Assembly: GCA_045126515.1 (NCBI GenBank)
Contig: JBGVOM010000141.1
Coordinates: 1 to 31,681 of the forward strand
Direction of reading: 5' to 3'
Origin: RUG11237 sp045126515
GTDB lineage: Bacteria > Bacillota > Clostridia > Lachnospirales > Lachnospiraceae
DNA: 31,681 nucleotides
Under the pieces are notes generated by a model, which saw only the letters and a program-made list of their open reading frames with translations, searched no databases and had not been told where the DNA came from. A program made the translations under genes and the position numbers. Of this stretch, positions 14,224 through 22,080 are shown in pieces (positions within the stretch are counted from its first letter, which is position 1; every line of letters starts with the position of its first letter).

Positions 14224-15729
14224 ATGTTACGATTTCTTATTCGATATATTGCTGTCATTTATTGTATTAACTATAGCCACCTGAAATTGTCCAATAGCAA
14301 AAACAGAAAATTTATTTTGAATATAGTACTCCTCCTTATTGCATTACTCACTACTACCATTTTTTATATTCTTCCTTCCAAATATTGTTTTATAGTTCCA
14401 CCATTACAAGTTTTACTGCTTTTTATTTATTTTTATATTACTGGCTCTGAAACTATAACAGTAGTTTTTACAACAACTATGCTATCCTACGCTATCTGCT
14501 ATATTTGTTTTTTTATTCCAACACTTTTTGTAACTATAATGCTAACCCCTATCGTTGCTTACTTTATTGACATTACCACTCTACCTGTCACCTTTTTACA
14601 ATTTTTTATTTCTTTCCTACAATGCACTTTATGTTATTTTTTATTTCGTATAAAACGTTTTCAAAATGGAATACCTCTTTTACATAATCCATTTGTTACA
14701 AAAACCGGCGTGTTTCTTGGTGCTTTATTTTTATGCTGTCATATGTTTTTCTCCACCGGCAGTTCCAAAATGCAAGCCGAATCGGATTTTTTTCTCATTC
14801 TAGCCCTTCTTTTTTCACTCATTCTTCTTGTTCTTTTCTTCGTTTGGTGGCAAAGTGAAATTCATCACTCCTACTTATTGCAGGTTAAAACCCATGAATG
14901 CGATTCTTTAGAAAAGCAATTAGCCTACTATCAGGAAAAAATGGATGCTTTAGAGAAAGATAATGCAGAACTTTCAAAGCTTATTCACAGAGATAATAAG
15001 TTAATTCCTTCCATGCAGTTAGCAGTACATGATTTTCTTAACTGCTCTTTGAAAGGAAATACGGAAAATTTATCCCGACAGGGAGAAGCACTGTTGCATC
15101 AATTAGAAACAGAAATGTCCGAAAGAAGCAGTATGGTTACTATCCTTTCCCATTCTCAAAAGCGGCTGCCCCGCACTAATATTCTTTCTATTGACCAGCT
15201 ACTTTCTTATTTTCTTCAACGCTGTGATAATGATGGGATTACTTTTGACTGCTCTTTTTTTGGTAATGTTTCCTTTATACCGGAAAAAGCACTTTCAGAA
15301 AAGGAGTTGTCAACTCTCCTTGCAGATTTACTGGAGAATGCTTTGATTGCTACAAAACATAATCATGGAAAACATATTTTGCTCCATATGGGAATATTAG
15401 ATGATTGTGCCTTTGTGGAAGTATGGGACAGCGGACAGTTATTTCCTAAAGAAGTTCTCTACTATTGGGGTCAGAAAAGGTACACTACTCATAAGGGGCA
15501 CGGGGGAAGTGGTATCGGTATGATGGTGATTTATGAACTGCTACAAAAGTATCATGCAAGTTTTCTGATAGATGAAACTGTTTCTAACGAAAACTTTTAC
15601 ACAAAAAAAGTTACGGCAATATTCGATGGAAAATCTCGGTATCATCTCTATTCCAAACGTTCACCGGAGGAACTCGCCTATTTATCCCTCCGTAGTGATT
15701 TAAAAATTTTCTCAGATGCTCCTGAATAA
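14224..15729 (+). CDS. Peptide-sensing histidine kinase (ComD/AgrC-like)
   Basis: 501 residues. The first ~215 residues form about six membrane helices, the typical sensor of peptide-pheromone kinases. A coiled linker (THECDSLEKQLAYYQEKMDALEKDN) leads to the likely phospho-acceptor His255 in LSKLIHRDNK. The GHKL-type ATPase domain follows, with the N-box LLADLLENALIA, a DSG motif in VEVWDSGQLF and the glycine-rich HGGSGIGM. ATG 14224 follows GAGG at seven bases. It lies 188 bases behind the Spo0A-type regulator, its evident partner. The last ~40 residues (FDGKSRYHLYSKRSPEEL...) extend beyond the ATPase fold. The ligand is unknown; the micro-gene product at 14061-14108 is the best candidate. 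Confidence 0.88.
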   Translation: MLRFLIRYIAVIYCINYSHLKLSNSKNRKFILNIVLLLIALLTTTIFYILPSKYCFIVPPLQVLLLFIYFYITGSETITVVFTTTMLSYAICYICFFIPTLFVTIMLTPIVAYFIDITTLPVTFLQFFISFLQCTLCYFLFRIKRFQNGIPLLHNPFVTKTGVFLGALFLCCHMFFSTGSSKMQAESDFFLILALLFSLILLVLFFVWWQSEIHHSYLLQVKTHECDSLEKQLAYYQEKMDALEKDNAELSKLIHRDNKLIPSMQLAVHDFLNCSLKGNTENLSRQGEALLHQLETEMSERSSMVTILSHSQKRLPRTNILSIDQLLSYFLQRCDNDGITFDCSFFGNVSFIPEKALSEKELSTLLADLLENALIATKHNHGKHILLHMGILDDCAFVEVWDSGQLFPKEVLYYWGQKRYTTHKGHGGSGIGMMVIYELLQKYHASFLIDETVSNENFYTKKVTAIFDGKSRYHLYSKRSPEELAYLSLRSDLKIFSDAPE

Positions 15730-15759
15730 TTTATTAAAAACCGCTTTTGTCTATAGAAA

Positions 15760-15798
15760 AAAGTCTTACGGTACACCCTCACCGTAAGACTTTCATTC
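15760..15798. terminator. Bidirectional terminator
   Basis: A perfect 13-bp stem AAAGTCTTACGGT / ACCGTAAGACTTT (15760-15772 and 15781-15793) with an eight-base loop. It follows the kinase gene on the plus strand and overlaps the end of the minus-strand toxin operon, where TTTTTT follows the stem. Confidence 0.85.
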
Positions 15799-16308
15799 TT
15801 CCGCATCCACCATAATAGATTCTAGTTCGTCTATAAACTGTATTCCTTTCTCCTCTCCCTTCCAGCCTAAGGAATAATACTTTCCATTTACCATGATGTA
15901 ATTTCCTTGTATCATGAATGTATTAGTTTTCTCACCCGAATGAAATATAATATTGATATCTTCTGCTTTCTTACCAAATTGCATAGGTGTATTACCAATT
16001 ATATTGTGAAGAATTGTAGATGGTGTGCGGTAACATTTAAGTTTTTGTAAGATTACGATAATTCTTTCTTTGATGTCTTCCGCTTCATCTTCATTCATAT
16101 CATATGATTTCACCTGTGATTTTAAATCCCATGAAGGTTCTCCTCTTTGTCCGGTTATTTCTATATCTCCCATGTGAACAATCACTGCTACTCGTGCCTG
16201 TTTACCATCAGTAGGCAGAGGATATTGTACCGGTGTTGCAAAAAAGAACACCAGTACAAGAATAATAATCCCTGCCACTAATAATGCTATTACTTTTTTT
16301 TTACCCAT
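15793..16308 (-). CDS. Membrane-anchored protein, paralogue A
   Basis: 171 residues. A single N-terminal membrane helix (VIALLVAGIIILVLVFFFA) is followed by PVQYPLPTDGKQA and an extracytoplasmic alpha/beta domain containing QKLKCYRTPSTILHNI. I recognise no family. The start at 16308 has AGGTGA seven bases upstream. It is the last gene of the operon that begins with the secreted toxin-like protein, and it is paralogous to the gene just upstream. The role is unknown; extracellular immunity or delivery support for the toxin are possibilities. Confidence 0.7.
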   Translation of the reverse strand: MGKKKVIALLVAGIIILVLVFFFATPVQYPLPTDGKQARVAVIVHMGDIEITGQRGEPSWDLKSQVKSYDMNEDEAEDIKERIIVILQKLKCYRTPSTILHNIIGNTPMQFGKKAEDINIIFHSGEKTNTFMIQGNYIMVNGKYYSLGWKGEEKGIQFIDELESIMVDAEE

Positions 16309-16346
16309 TGCTAATCACCTACTTATTCAAGTACCTTTCTGCTTTT

Positions 16347-16718
16347 TCATTCAGCACTTCTTGTTGAAGTAATCCAGATGCTTCCCTCTGTTTGACGGAG
16401 GCCCGTATCTTTCTTTATGTTCTGCACCAAAGTGACCGGTGTCCTATAATACTTTAACTGGGATATCAGCCCTAAAACCTCATGCTTAATCTCTGTTGCT
16501 TCCTGTTCCGGAATACTGTACGATTTCAATTCTATATCTCCGGCAGCCTCATTTCTTTGTTCGTTATACTCAAAGGTTGGTTTTGTCATGGCAACTGCCA
16601 TTAACCCCTGTTCGGAATCTGCTGGTATATGATACTGCATTGGCCGAAAAACACCATAAAATATAAAAATACCTGCTATTACTAATATGATTACTCCTGC
16701 TCTCTGATATTTTTTCAT
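16347..16718 (-). CDS. Membrane-anchored protein, paralogue B, C-terminally shortened
   Basis: 123 residues, similar throughout to paralogue A: one N-terminal helix (AGVIILVIAGIFIFYGVF), then PMQYHIPADSEQ and SQLKYYRTPVTLVQNI at equivalent places. It stops after SIWITSTRSAE, about 50 residues before the end of paralogue A. The next codons in the +1 frame (EASGLLQQEVLNEK... to a TAG) look protein-like, so a frameshift near 16370-16390 is possible. AAGGAG precedes ATG 16718. It is either a shortened gene or a recent pseudogene. Confidence 0.6.
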   Translation of the reverse strand: MKKYQRAGVIILVIAGIFIFYGVFRPMQYHIPADSEQGLMAVAMTKPTFEYNEQRNEAAGDIELKSYSIPEQEATEIKHEVLGLISQLKYYRTPVTLVQNIKKDTGLRQTEGSIWITSTRSAE

Positions 16719-16749
16719 CCCGTTTCTCCTTTATGTTTAAAATTAAAAT

Positions 16750-17097
16750 TCACACCCCAAAATGAATCATATATTTATGTTCCTTTCTCGCTTTTCTTAT
16801 CAAATGTAACAATTTTTGCAGACTTTGATCTCGTTGAAGCCGTTTATCCTTTTTAACTACTTCCTCAAAATGCTTAAGTTCTTCTGGAGGAATTAATGTA
16901 ATGCCATCCCGACACAATCCTTTCGCAGGCTTATCCATCCCACCAAAATAAGTATGCATCTTTTTTAATTCGTTCCACCAATCATCAATATACAAATCAT
17001 CATCAATTGCTACACATGCATATTTTTCCGGCTCATATTCCATGTAAACACGTTTTTTATCTAATTCCAAAATAATTCCAAATTCGGTTGCTATCAT
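16750..17097 (-). CDS. Probable immunity protein for the secreted RNase-like toxin
   Basis: 115 residues from ATG 17097 (a GTG at 17112 would add five); cytosolic, with no signal or membrane segment. The motif YFGGMDKPAKGLCRDGITLIPPEEL and a Lys/Glu-rich C-terminal helix ending in EHKYMIHFGV resemble small immunity proteins that I recall next to BECR-fold contact-dependent toxins in Firmicutes (aromatic + GL..GITLIPP pattern). It lies 40 bases downstream of the toxin-like gene, the canonical place. The ribosome-binding site is modest (GGAAGTG). The immunity function is inferred from context plus the remembered motif. Confidence 0.65.
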   Translation of the reverse strand: MIATEFGIILELDKKRVYMEYEPEKYACVAIDDDLYIDDWWNELKKMHTYFGGMDKPAKGLCRDGITLIPPEELKHFEEVVKKDKRLQRDQSLQKLLHLIRKARKEHKYMIHFGV

Positions 17098-17136
17098 CGC
17101 TTCACTTCCCACTGTATATTGACTAATATTTTATAA

Positions 17137-17901
17137 CTATCTGTCACCAAAACTTACAAGCTCTCCACTTGGCTTTTTATTTTTACATACTACATCAAGA
17201 TAAAAATACTTATTACGATATCTATAGCAGTTAGCTGTTGCTCCGGAAACTTTCTTATATGGTTTCAAACCCTCATTAGGAATTGTATATGTTCTAAAAG
17301 CATCCGCCATTCTAACATACGCACAGATATTTAAAGCTTTTACACCTTTCCCATGTTTTTTAAAATGATAATCCAAAGAATTAGCTCTTGTTCCTCTGCC
17401 ACCTACCGACCATTTATTCAACAAACTTTTAGGGATATCTCTACTTCCTCTTGATGTTGTTTTTGAAAAACTTACTCCATCATCAGTTCCCCAATATCTT
17501 ATTTTTATATTTTCATGGCAACTTTTTAATGGAGCTGTTACACTATAAATGTGTTTTCCCGGCTTCACCTTTTTATAAGTAAAATTTTTAGTCAAATTTC
17601 CTGTTTCTATTTCACCGGCCACTAAATCTACTGAATCTATTCCAACATTAGTTACATACAATATAATTGAATTTTCGGTAGCAACCCAGTCTACAGTTAT
17701 TATATTAGAATATAAATTTCTAGAAGTATTTTTATTAAGTATACCTGAACCTTTTTCTTCATCTTCCTCTCTCCCTAAAATACTTTCAGAAAATGTAGTT
17801 CTTACATCCTCTCCCAAGCAATCAGCTGCCTCTACTACATTAACAGACATTATCAAAGCAACCAAAAACGCAATAATAATATTGATACCTTTCTTTTTCA
17901 T
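17137..17901 (-). CDS. Secreted protein with C-terminal BECR RNase-toxin-like domain
   Basis: 254 residues from ATG 17901, preceded by AAGGAGGA. A signal peptide (INIIIAFLVALIMSV, cleavage near VEA-ADC) is followed by a beta-rich middle region (about 60-160). The C-terminal ~80 residues start SLDYHFKKHGKGV, include NICAYVRMADAF, CYRYRNKYFYLDV, and end GELVSFGDR. The order H-x-x-KHG ... Y ... A-x-x-F ... YRY ... G-x-I/V-S-F-G is what I know from BECR-fold (barnase/EndoU/colicin-like) RNase toxins of polymorphic toxin systems. Here the domain sits on a short secreted protein rather than a giant carrier. The promoter and operator array lie upstream (18029-18111) and an immunity-like gene follows. 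Toxin activity is inferred. Confidence 0.68.
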   Translation of the reverse strand: MKKKGINIIIAFLVALIMSVNVVEAADCLGEDVRTTFSESILGREEDEEKGSGILNKNTSRNLYSNIITVDWVATENSIILYVTNVGIDSVDLVAGEIETGNLTKNFTYKKVKPGKHIYSVTAPLKSCHENIKIRYWGTDDGVSFSKTTSRGSRDIPKSLLNKWSVGGRGTRANSLDYHFKKHGKGVKALNICAYVRMADAFRTYTIPNEGLKPYKKVSGATANCYRYRNKYFYLDVVCKNKKPSGELVSFGDR

Positions 17902-18028
17902 TTTATCCTCCTTTTTGATTTTGTACAATATTTAATTATCCATTTAACTGAAGCGCATTGCTGTGCACACAACAGGAAAATATGTATATATCTCGTTTTT
18001 TTACATATACATATTACCGACATTTTCA

Positions 18029-18057
18029 ATTCTAACTTTCCACTTATGATAAAACAA
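18029..18057 (-). promoter_or_regulatory. Promoter of the toxin operon
   Basis: On the minus strand TTGTTT (-35, 18052-18057) and TAGAAT (-10, 18029-18034) are 17 bp apart. The -35 hexamer directly abuts the first operator box (18058-18067), exactly as in the exporter promoter. The leader of about 120 bases (17902-18022) contains no further gene. Confidence 0.7.
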
Positions 18058-18111
18058 TTAGTTTTTGTATGTTAGTTTTCGTTGGTTTTTGTTAGTTTTC
18101 GTTAGTTCTGG
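18058..18111. promoter_or_regulatory. Operator array II: five 10-bp boxes
   Basis: TTAGTTTTTG (18058-18067), then after four bases TTAGTTTTCG (18072), TTGGTTTTTG (18082), TTAGTTTTCG (18092) and TTAGTTCTGG (18102-18111) in exact 10-bp register. Arrangement and orientation are those of array I: one box at the -35, a gap, then four tandem boxes. It is the best evidence that the toxin operon is under the same regulator as the exporter. Together with the two flanking promoters it explains most of the 390-base gene-free gap. Confidence 0.8.
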
Positions 18112-18137
18112 GTTTTTATTCCTACGCAAAGAAATCA

Positions 18138-18166
18138 TTGACTTCCCTCCCCAAAAACATTACAAT
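18138..18166 (+). promoter_or_regulatory. Promoter of the Rpn-family gene
   Basis: TTGACT (18138-18143) and TACAAT (18161-18166), 17 bp apart, form a good housekeeping-type promoter on the plus strand. It starts 27 bp beyond operator array II. Confidence 0.65.
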
Positions 18167-18292
18167 ATAGATACATATCTGGGAAATATCTTAATCAATT
18201 CGATTGACTATCCCCATATGAACAAAATTTAACATGGCGGATAGGAAAGAGGTGCATATATTCCTGCCCGCTAGAGCCTAGGAGGAATGAAT

Positions 18293-19210
18293 ATGCAGGA
18301 AAACGAAGTAAAGATTAACAGGGAACATAAGGACAGACTGTTTCGACTTATTTTTGGCAGCGAAGGAAACAAGAGAAATTTGCTGGAATTGTACAATGCA
18401 CTGAACGATACCAGCTATAGTGAATTGGATGATTTGGAAATTACAACCATAGAGGATGTAATCTACATGGGAATGAAAAATGATGTATCACTGCTGATAC
18501 ACAGCAGAATGGCACTGTACGAACATCAGTCAACTTACAATCCCAATATGCCAATTCGTGGAATGATGTATGCAGCCAAGTTATATAATAAGCATATAGA
18601 AAAATATGACTTGAATATATACGGAGAAACACTTATGAAGCTGCCGATACCTCAATATATTGTATTTTATAATGGTTCCCAAGAACACGCGGACGAAGAA
18701 ATATTGAGGCTTTCAGATGCGTTTGACACAGAGGACAAAATAACCGGATATGAATGGACTGCAAGAATGCTGAATATTAATTATGGTAAAAACCATGAAC
18801 TGATGAAAAAATGTAAATCCCTGCGGGATTACGCAACTTTAGTAGATAAAATAAAAAACTATATAAATCAGAAAAAATCTGTCATAGAAGCTATAGAGCA
18901 AGCAGTGGATGAATGTATCAAAGAAAATATTATGGCAGAATTTTTAAAAGTTCATCGAGCGGAGGTGATGGATGTGTGCATAACAGAATATAACGAAGAG
19001 AAAGTGATGGAAGCAATACGTGAAGAAGGCCACATGAAAGGCCGTGAGGAGGGCCGTAAAGAGGGCCGCGAGGAAGGCATTAGGAATACTCTACAAGCTG
19101 TGTTGGATTTCGGAGTAGATATACAAACGGCAGTTACGAAAACTGCAGAAAAATATGGGGAAGATGAAAAAAAGATTTGGGACATTTGGGAGAAGATGGA
19201 TAAAGCATAG
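18293..19210 (+). CDS. Rpn/PD-(D/E)XK-type nuclease family protein
   Basis: 305 residues from ATG 18293, seven bases behind AGGAGG (the ATG at 18287 is too close to it). The N-terminal segment FRLIFGSEGNKRNLLELYNA, then NDVSLLIHSRMALYEHQST and LPIPQYIVFYNG fit the Rpn family (often annotated as PD-(D/E)XK nuclease family transposase), with Asp in NDVSLL and Glu/Gln in YEHQ as catalytic residues. The C-terminal part has the usual run of G-R-x-E-G repeats (GREEGRKEGREEG). Such proteins promote recombination and are spread by transfer, in line with the island edge here. It ends in TAG and is followed by a terminator. Confidence 0.85.
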   Translation: MQENEVKINREHKDRLFRLIFGSEGNKRNLLELYNALNDTSYSELDDLEITTIEDVIYMGMKNDVSLLIHSRMALYEHQSTYNPNMPIRGMMYAAKLYNKHIEKYDLNIYGETLMKLPIPQYIVFYNGSQEHADEEILRLSDAFDTEDKITGYEWTARMLNINYGKNHELMKKCKSLRDYATLVDKIKNYINQKKSVIEAIEQAVDECIKENIMAEFLKVHRAEVMDVCITEYNEEKVMEAIREEGHMKGREEGRKEGREEGIRNTLQAVLDFGVDIQTAVTKTAEKYGEDEKKIWDIWEKMDKA

Positions 19211-19229
19211 TCTCGCTCTTAAATAACTG

Positions 19230-19262
19230 AAGCCCTCAGTAAATTTTTACCGGGGGCTTTTC
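19230..19262 (+). terminator. Terminator after the Rpn-family gene
   Basis: AAGCCC / GGGCTT with an inner GTAA / TTAC pairing (19230-19259), followed by TTTT. It stops plus-strand transcription before the convergent metK. Confidence 0.75.
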
Positions 19263-19283
19263 TACATTACACTTTATTTGATT

Positions 19284-20465
19284 TTATAAATATTTCTTTA
19301 GCACATCCACCTTATCAAGCTTCTCCCAAGGCAAATCCAAATCGTTGCGTCCAAAATGACCATAGGCTGCCGTCTGTTTGTAGATTGGCCGGCGAAGGTC
19401 AAGCATCTTGATAATTCCTGCCGGACGTAAATCAAAGTTTTCGCGGATAATCTCTACGATTTTTTCATCGGATAATTTTCCGGTTCCGTTGGTGTCTACC
19501 ATAATGGACATTGGCTGTGCCACACCGATGGCATAGGATAACTGAATTTCGCATCTGTCAGCTAAACCTGCTGCCACAATGTTCTTGGCCACATAGCGGG
19601 CTGCATAAGCTGCAGAACGGTCTACCTTAGTGCAGTCTTTTCCGGAGAAAGCACCGCCACCGTGTCTTGCAAATCCGCCGTAAGTATCTACGATAATCTT
19701 ACGTCCGGTCAAACCGCTGTCGCCGTTTGGTCCACCGATGACAAAACGTCCGGTTGGATTAATAAAGAAGTTTGTCTTATCGTCTACCAGTTCTGCCGGA
19801 AGCACCGGATCAAACACGTATTTTTTAATATCTTCATGAATCTGTTCCTGTGTCACATCCGGGTCATGCTGTGTGGATAATACTACCGCATTTAAATGGA
19901 TTGGCTTTCCGTTCTCATCATATTCTACGGTTACCTGTGTTTTTCCGTCCGGTCTTAAGTAGCTTAATGTACCATTCTTACGAACTTCTGTCAGTCTTCT
20001 GGATAATTTATGTGCCAGTGCGATTGGATATGGCATATATTCTTCTGTTTCGTTGGTTGCAAAACCAAACATCATACCCTGGTCACCGGCTCCGGTATCT
20101 AAGTCGTCTTCCAGTTCACCTTCTCTTGCTTCTAATGCTTTGTCAACGCCCATGGCAATATCCGGTGACTGCTTATCCAGTGCTACCATAACCGCACAAG
20201 TATTGCCGTCAAAACCTAATTTAGAATCGTTATAGCCGATTTCACAGATAGTATCTCTTACAATCTGCTGAATATCCACATTTGCTTTTGTTGTGATTTC
20301 TCCCATAACCATGATAAATCCTGTGTTTGTCAATGTTTCACAGGCCACACGGCTCATCGGATCCTGTGCAATCATAGCATCTAAGATTGCGTCAGATATC
20401 TGGTCACAGATTTTATCTGGATGTCCTTCTGTTACTGATTCTGATGTAAATAATAACTTTTCCAT
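19284..20465 (-). CDS. metK: S-adenosylmethionine synthetase
   Basis: 393 residues, the normal family length. It makes SAM from methionine and ATP in the cytosol. Signatures include the N-terminal FTSESVTEGHPDKICDQISDA, the ATP-binding GAGDQGMMFG and the phosphate-binding GGGAFSGKD. The start at 20465 is chosen because AGGAGG lies just upstream and MEKLLFTSESV is the expected N-terminus; the longer frame runs into the leader. Expression is controlled by the SAM-I riboswitch directly upstream. Confidence 0.98.
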   Translation of the reverse strand: MEKLLFTSESVTEGHPDKICDQISDAILDAMIAQDPMSRVACETLTNTGFIMVMGEITTKANVDIQQIVRDTICEIGYNDSKLGFDGNTCAVMVALDKQSPDIAMGVDKALEAREGELEDDLDTGAGDQGMMFGFATNETEEYMPYPIALAHKLSRRLTEVRKNGTLSYLRPDGKTQVTVEYDENGKPIHLNAVVLSTQHDPDVTQEQIHEDIKKYVFDPVLPAELVDDKTNFFINPTGRFVIGGPNGDSGLTGRKIIVDTYGGFARHGGGAFSGKDCTKVDRSAAYAARYVAKNIVAAGLADRCEIQLSYAIGVAQPMSIMVDTNGTGKLSDEKIVEIIRENFDLRPAGIIKMLDLRRPIYKQTAAYGHFGRNDLDLPWEKLDKVDVLKKYL

Positions 20466-20503
20466 TTGTTCCTCCTTATAATTTCCACTTTTATTGCACC
20501 AAA

Positions 20504-20648
20504 AAACCGAATCCACTTAAACATGAGGATTCGGTTTCTATCATCAAATCCTCTTATTGTTCGATTACTCGCTCAGGTTGGCACCTTCCACGAAGGGGTT
20601 GCCGTGGCTTCACAGATCCTTTGTATCTCCACCACTCTGAATAAGAGA
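20504..20648 (-). promoter_or_regulatory. SAM-I riboswitch (S box) of metK
   Basis: On the minus strand the P1 stem CTCTTATT / AATAAGAG (20640-20647 and 20551-20558) encloses the classic core GAGTGGTGGAG, GATCTGTGAAGCC and CGGCAACC. It is followed by a terminator: CCGAATCC / GGATTCGG (20507-20514 and 20527-20534) with TTTTTT behind. High SAM should favour termination and so reduce metK expression. A possible promoter, TTGACT-17-TAGTCT, lies upstream near 20676-20704. Confidence 0.93.
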
Positions 20649-20748
20649 AAATTGTCATTTTCAATTAGCATATTAAGACTACTACTTTTTTCTATACTAG
20701 TCAAGTGATTTTTCACTATTTCCAGAATTTCCAAAATTTATTTATTAC

Positions 20749-21885
20749 TTAATTTTCCTCAGACTCTGCTTCTGTTCCCGCTTCTTCCTCCAGAATAACG
20801 TCTGTATCTACTTCTGCTTCCTCTTCTGTAACGTCTTCTTCCTCATAGTCCTCTTCCGGGGCTTCTTCCTCTGTTACCTCCGCTTTTGCAATAATAGCAT
20901 CAGCAACCTTCTGACGCATATATTCTTCTTCTAACTCGCCTTCCTCATAGTATTCTAACAATTCCTCTTCCGTTTCTACTTCCGCATATTCCATACATGA
21001 TTTCTTATATTCAGCAAAACCTTCTTCATCAACATCTATCTGTTCTTTATTTATAAGACTTAAAATTATCATCTGTTCCTGCACACTATATTCAGCAGCT
21101 TCCTGCAACTCTTCTTCTGATGCCATATCAGAAAGTTCCATTCCAAACATGGCTGCATAATTTTCATACATTTCCTTTACTTCTCCGTAAGCACTGTTTA
21201 TGAGCTTTTGTGGCAGTTTCTTGAACTCGGAACATTCTACTACAGCCGCAATGGCAGATTCTCTTAAATCATCCAGACTTACTTCCTCATTATCTGATTT
21301 TACTTCTGCGCGGAAAGATTCCTCTAATTCTGCTACCGTACTATATTCCGTATTCTCTTTCACAAATGCGTCATTATACTCAGGATAAGTAATTTCATAT
21401 ATTTTATTAATTGTTATGGTATAAGTAACAGCGACTTCTTTCCCATCTTCCCCCAGATAGCTGCTTTCTGTTGTAACAGTTTCTCCTGCCTTATGCCCTA
21501 TTAAAGCAGCATCTATCTGTGCATCAAATTCTTCTTCTCCTACAGTAACTTCTACAGTTCCATAGTCCTCAGACTCAGAACCTTCTGTCTCTGTCACTTC
21601 TATACTGACAAAATCTCCTTCTTCAATATTGCGGTCTGCAACTTCTGTCTGAATCTTATAGTTTTCCATAAATTGATCCTTTTTTGCCGCAACATCATCT
21701 TCTGATATCTCCGTAATATATCTGGTTAAAGCAATTCCCTCATAATCTCCGAGGGTTGCATATTTTTCTGCCATTTCTGCTGTGATTTCCACACCCGCAG
21801 TTTCGGTTTCTCCTACTTTACCACATCCTACCAGTGTCACAATGCTAAACATTAATGCTGCTATTATTTTATATCTTCGCTTCAT
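20749..21885 (-). CDS. FKBP/trigger-factor-like surface lipoprotein
   Basis: 378 residues. A signal sequence ends in the lipobox LVGC with Cys21. An FKBP-type insert follows (IEEGDFVSIEVTETEG ... ALIGHKAGETVTT ... YTITINKIYEI, about 85-185). Then comes a trigger-factor-type C-terminal helical region (AFVKENTEYSTVAELEESFRAEVK onward), with a very acidic tail (TEEEAPEEDYEEEDV...). It is probably an extracytoplasmic folding helper or peptidyl-prolyl isomerase. AAGGAGGA precedes ATG 21885. It is a single gene, convergent with nothing and divergent from the HD-GYP gene. Confidence 0.85.
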   Translation of the reverse strand: MKRRYKIIAALMFSIVTLVGCGKVGETETAGVEITAEMAEKYATLGDYEGIALTRYITEISEDDVAAKKDQFMENYKIQTEVADRNIEEGDFVSIEVTETEGSESEDYGTVEVTVGEEEFDAQIDAALIGHKAGETVTTESSYLGEDGKEVAVTYTITINKIYEITYPEYNDAFVKENTEYSTVAELEESFRAEVKSDNEEVSLDDLRESAIAAVVECSEFKKLPQKLINSAYGEVKEMYENYAAMFGMELSDMASEEELQEAAEYSVQEQMIILSLINKEQIDVDEEGFAEYKKSCMEYAEVETEEELLEYYEEGELEEEYMRQKVADAIIAKAEVTEEEAPEEDYEEEDVTEEEAEVDTDVILEEEAGTEAESEEN

Positions 21886-22020
21886 ATGTTCCTCCTTTGA
21901 TTTTTTAATGAATACCCTAATAGAGTATCATACTTTTAAAAAAAAATCTTTTAAAATTTTGTGAAATTTTGCAACAAATTTTTCTTTCAATTTCGTTATT
22001 TTTAATTACTTTTTCTCTTG

Positions 22021-22033
22021 CTTGTGATATAAT
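22021..22033 (+). promoter_or_regulatory. Extended -10 promoter of the HD-GYP gene
   Basis: TGATATAAT, an extended -10 (TATAAT at 22028-22033), stands about 45 bases ahead of the gene; no good -35 is visible. Confidence 0.55.
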
Positions 22034-22080
22034 TTATAGTTAGATACTATATAATATTTATTCACGATTGGAGGTTATGT

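Noticed and set aside
19042..19080. G-R-x-E-G codon repeats as a DNA repeat element
   Set aside because: They are the normal C-terminal repeats of the Rpn family.
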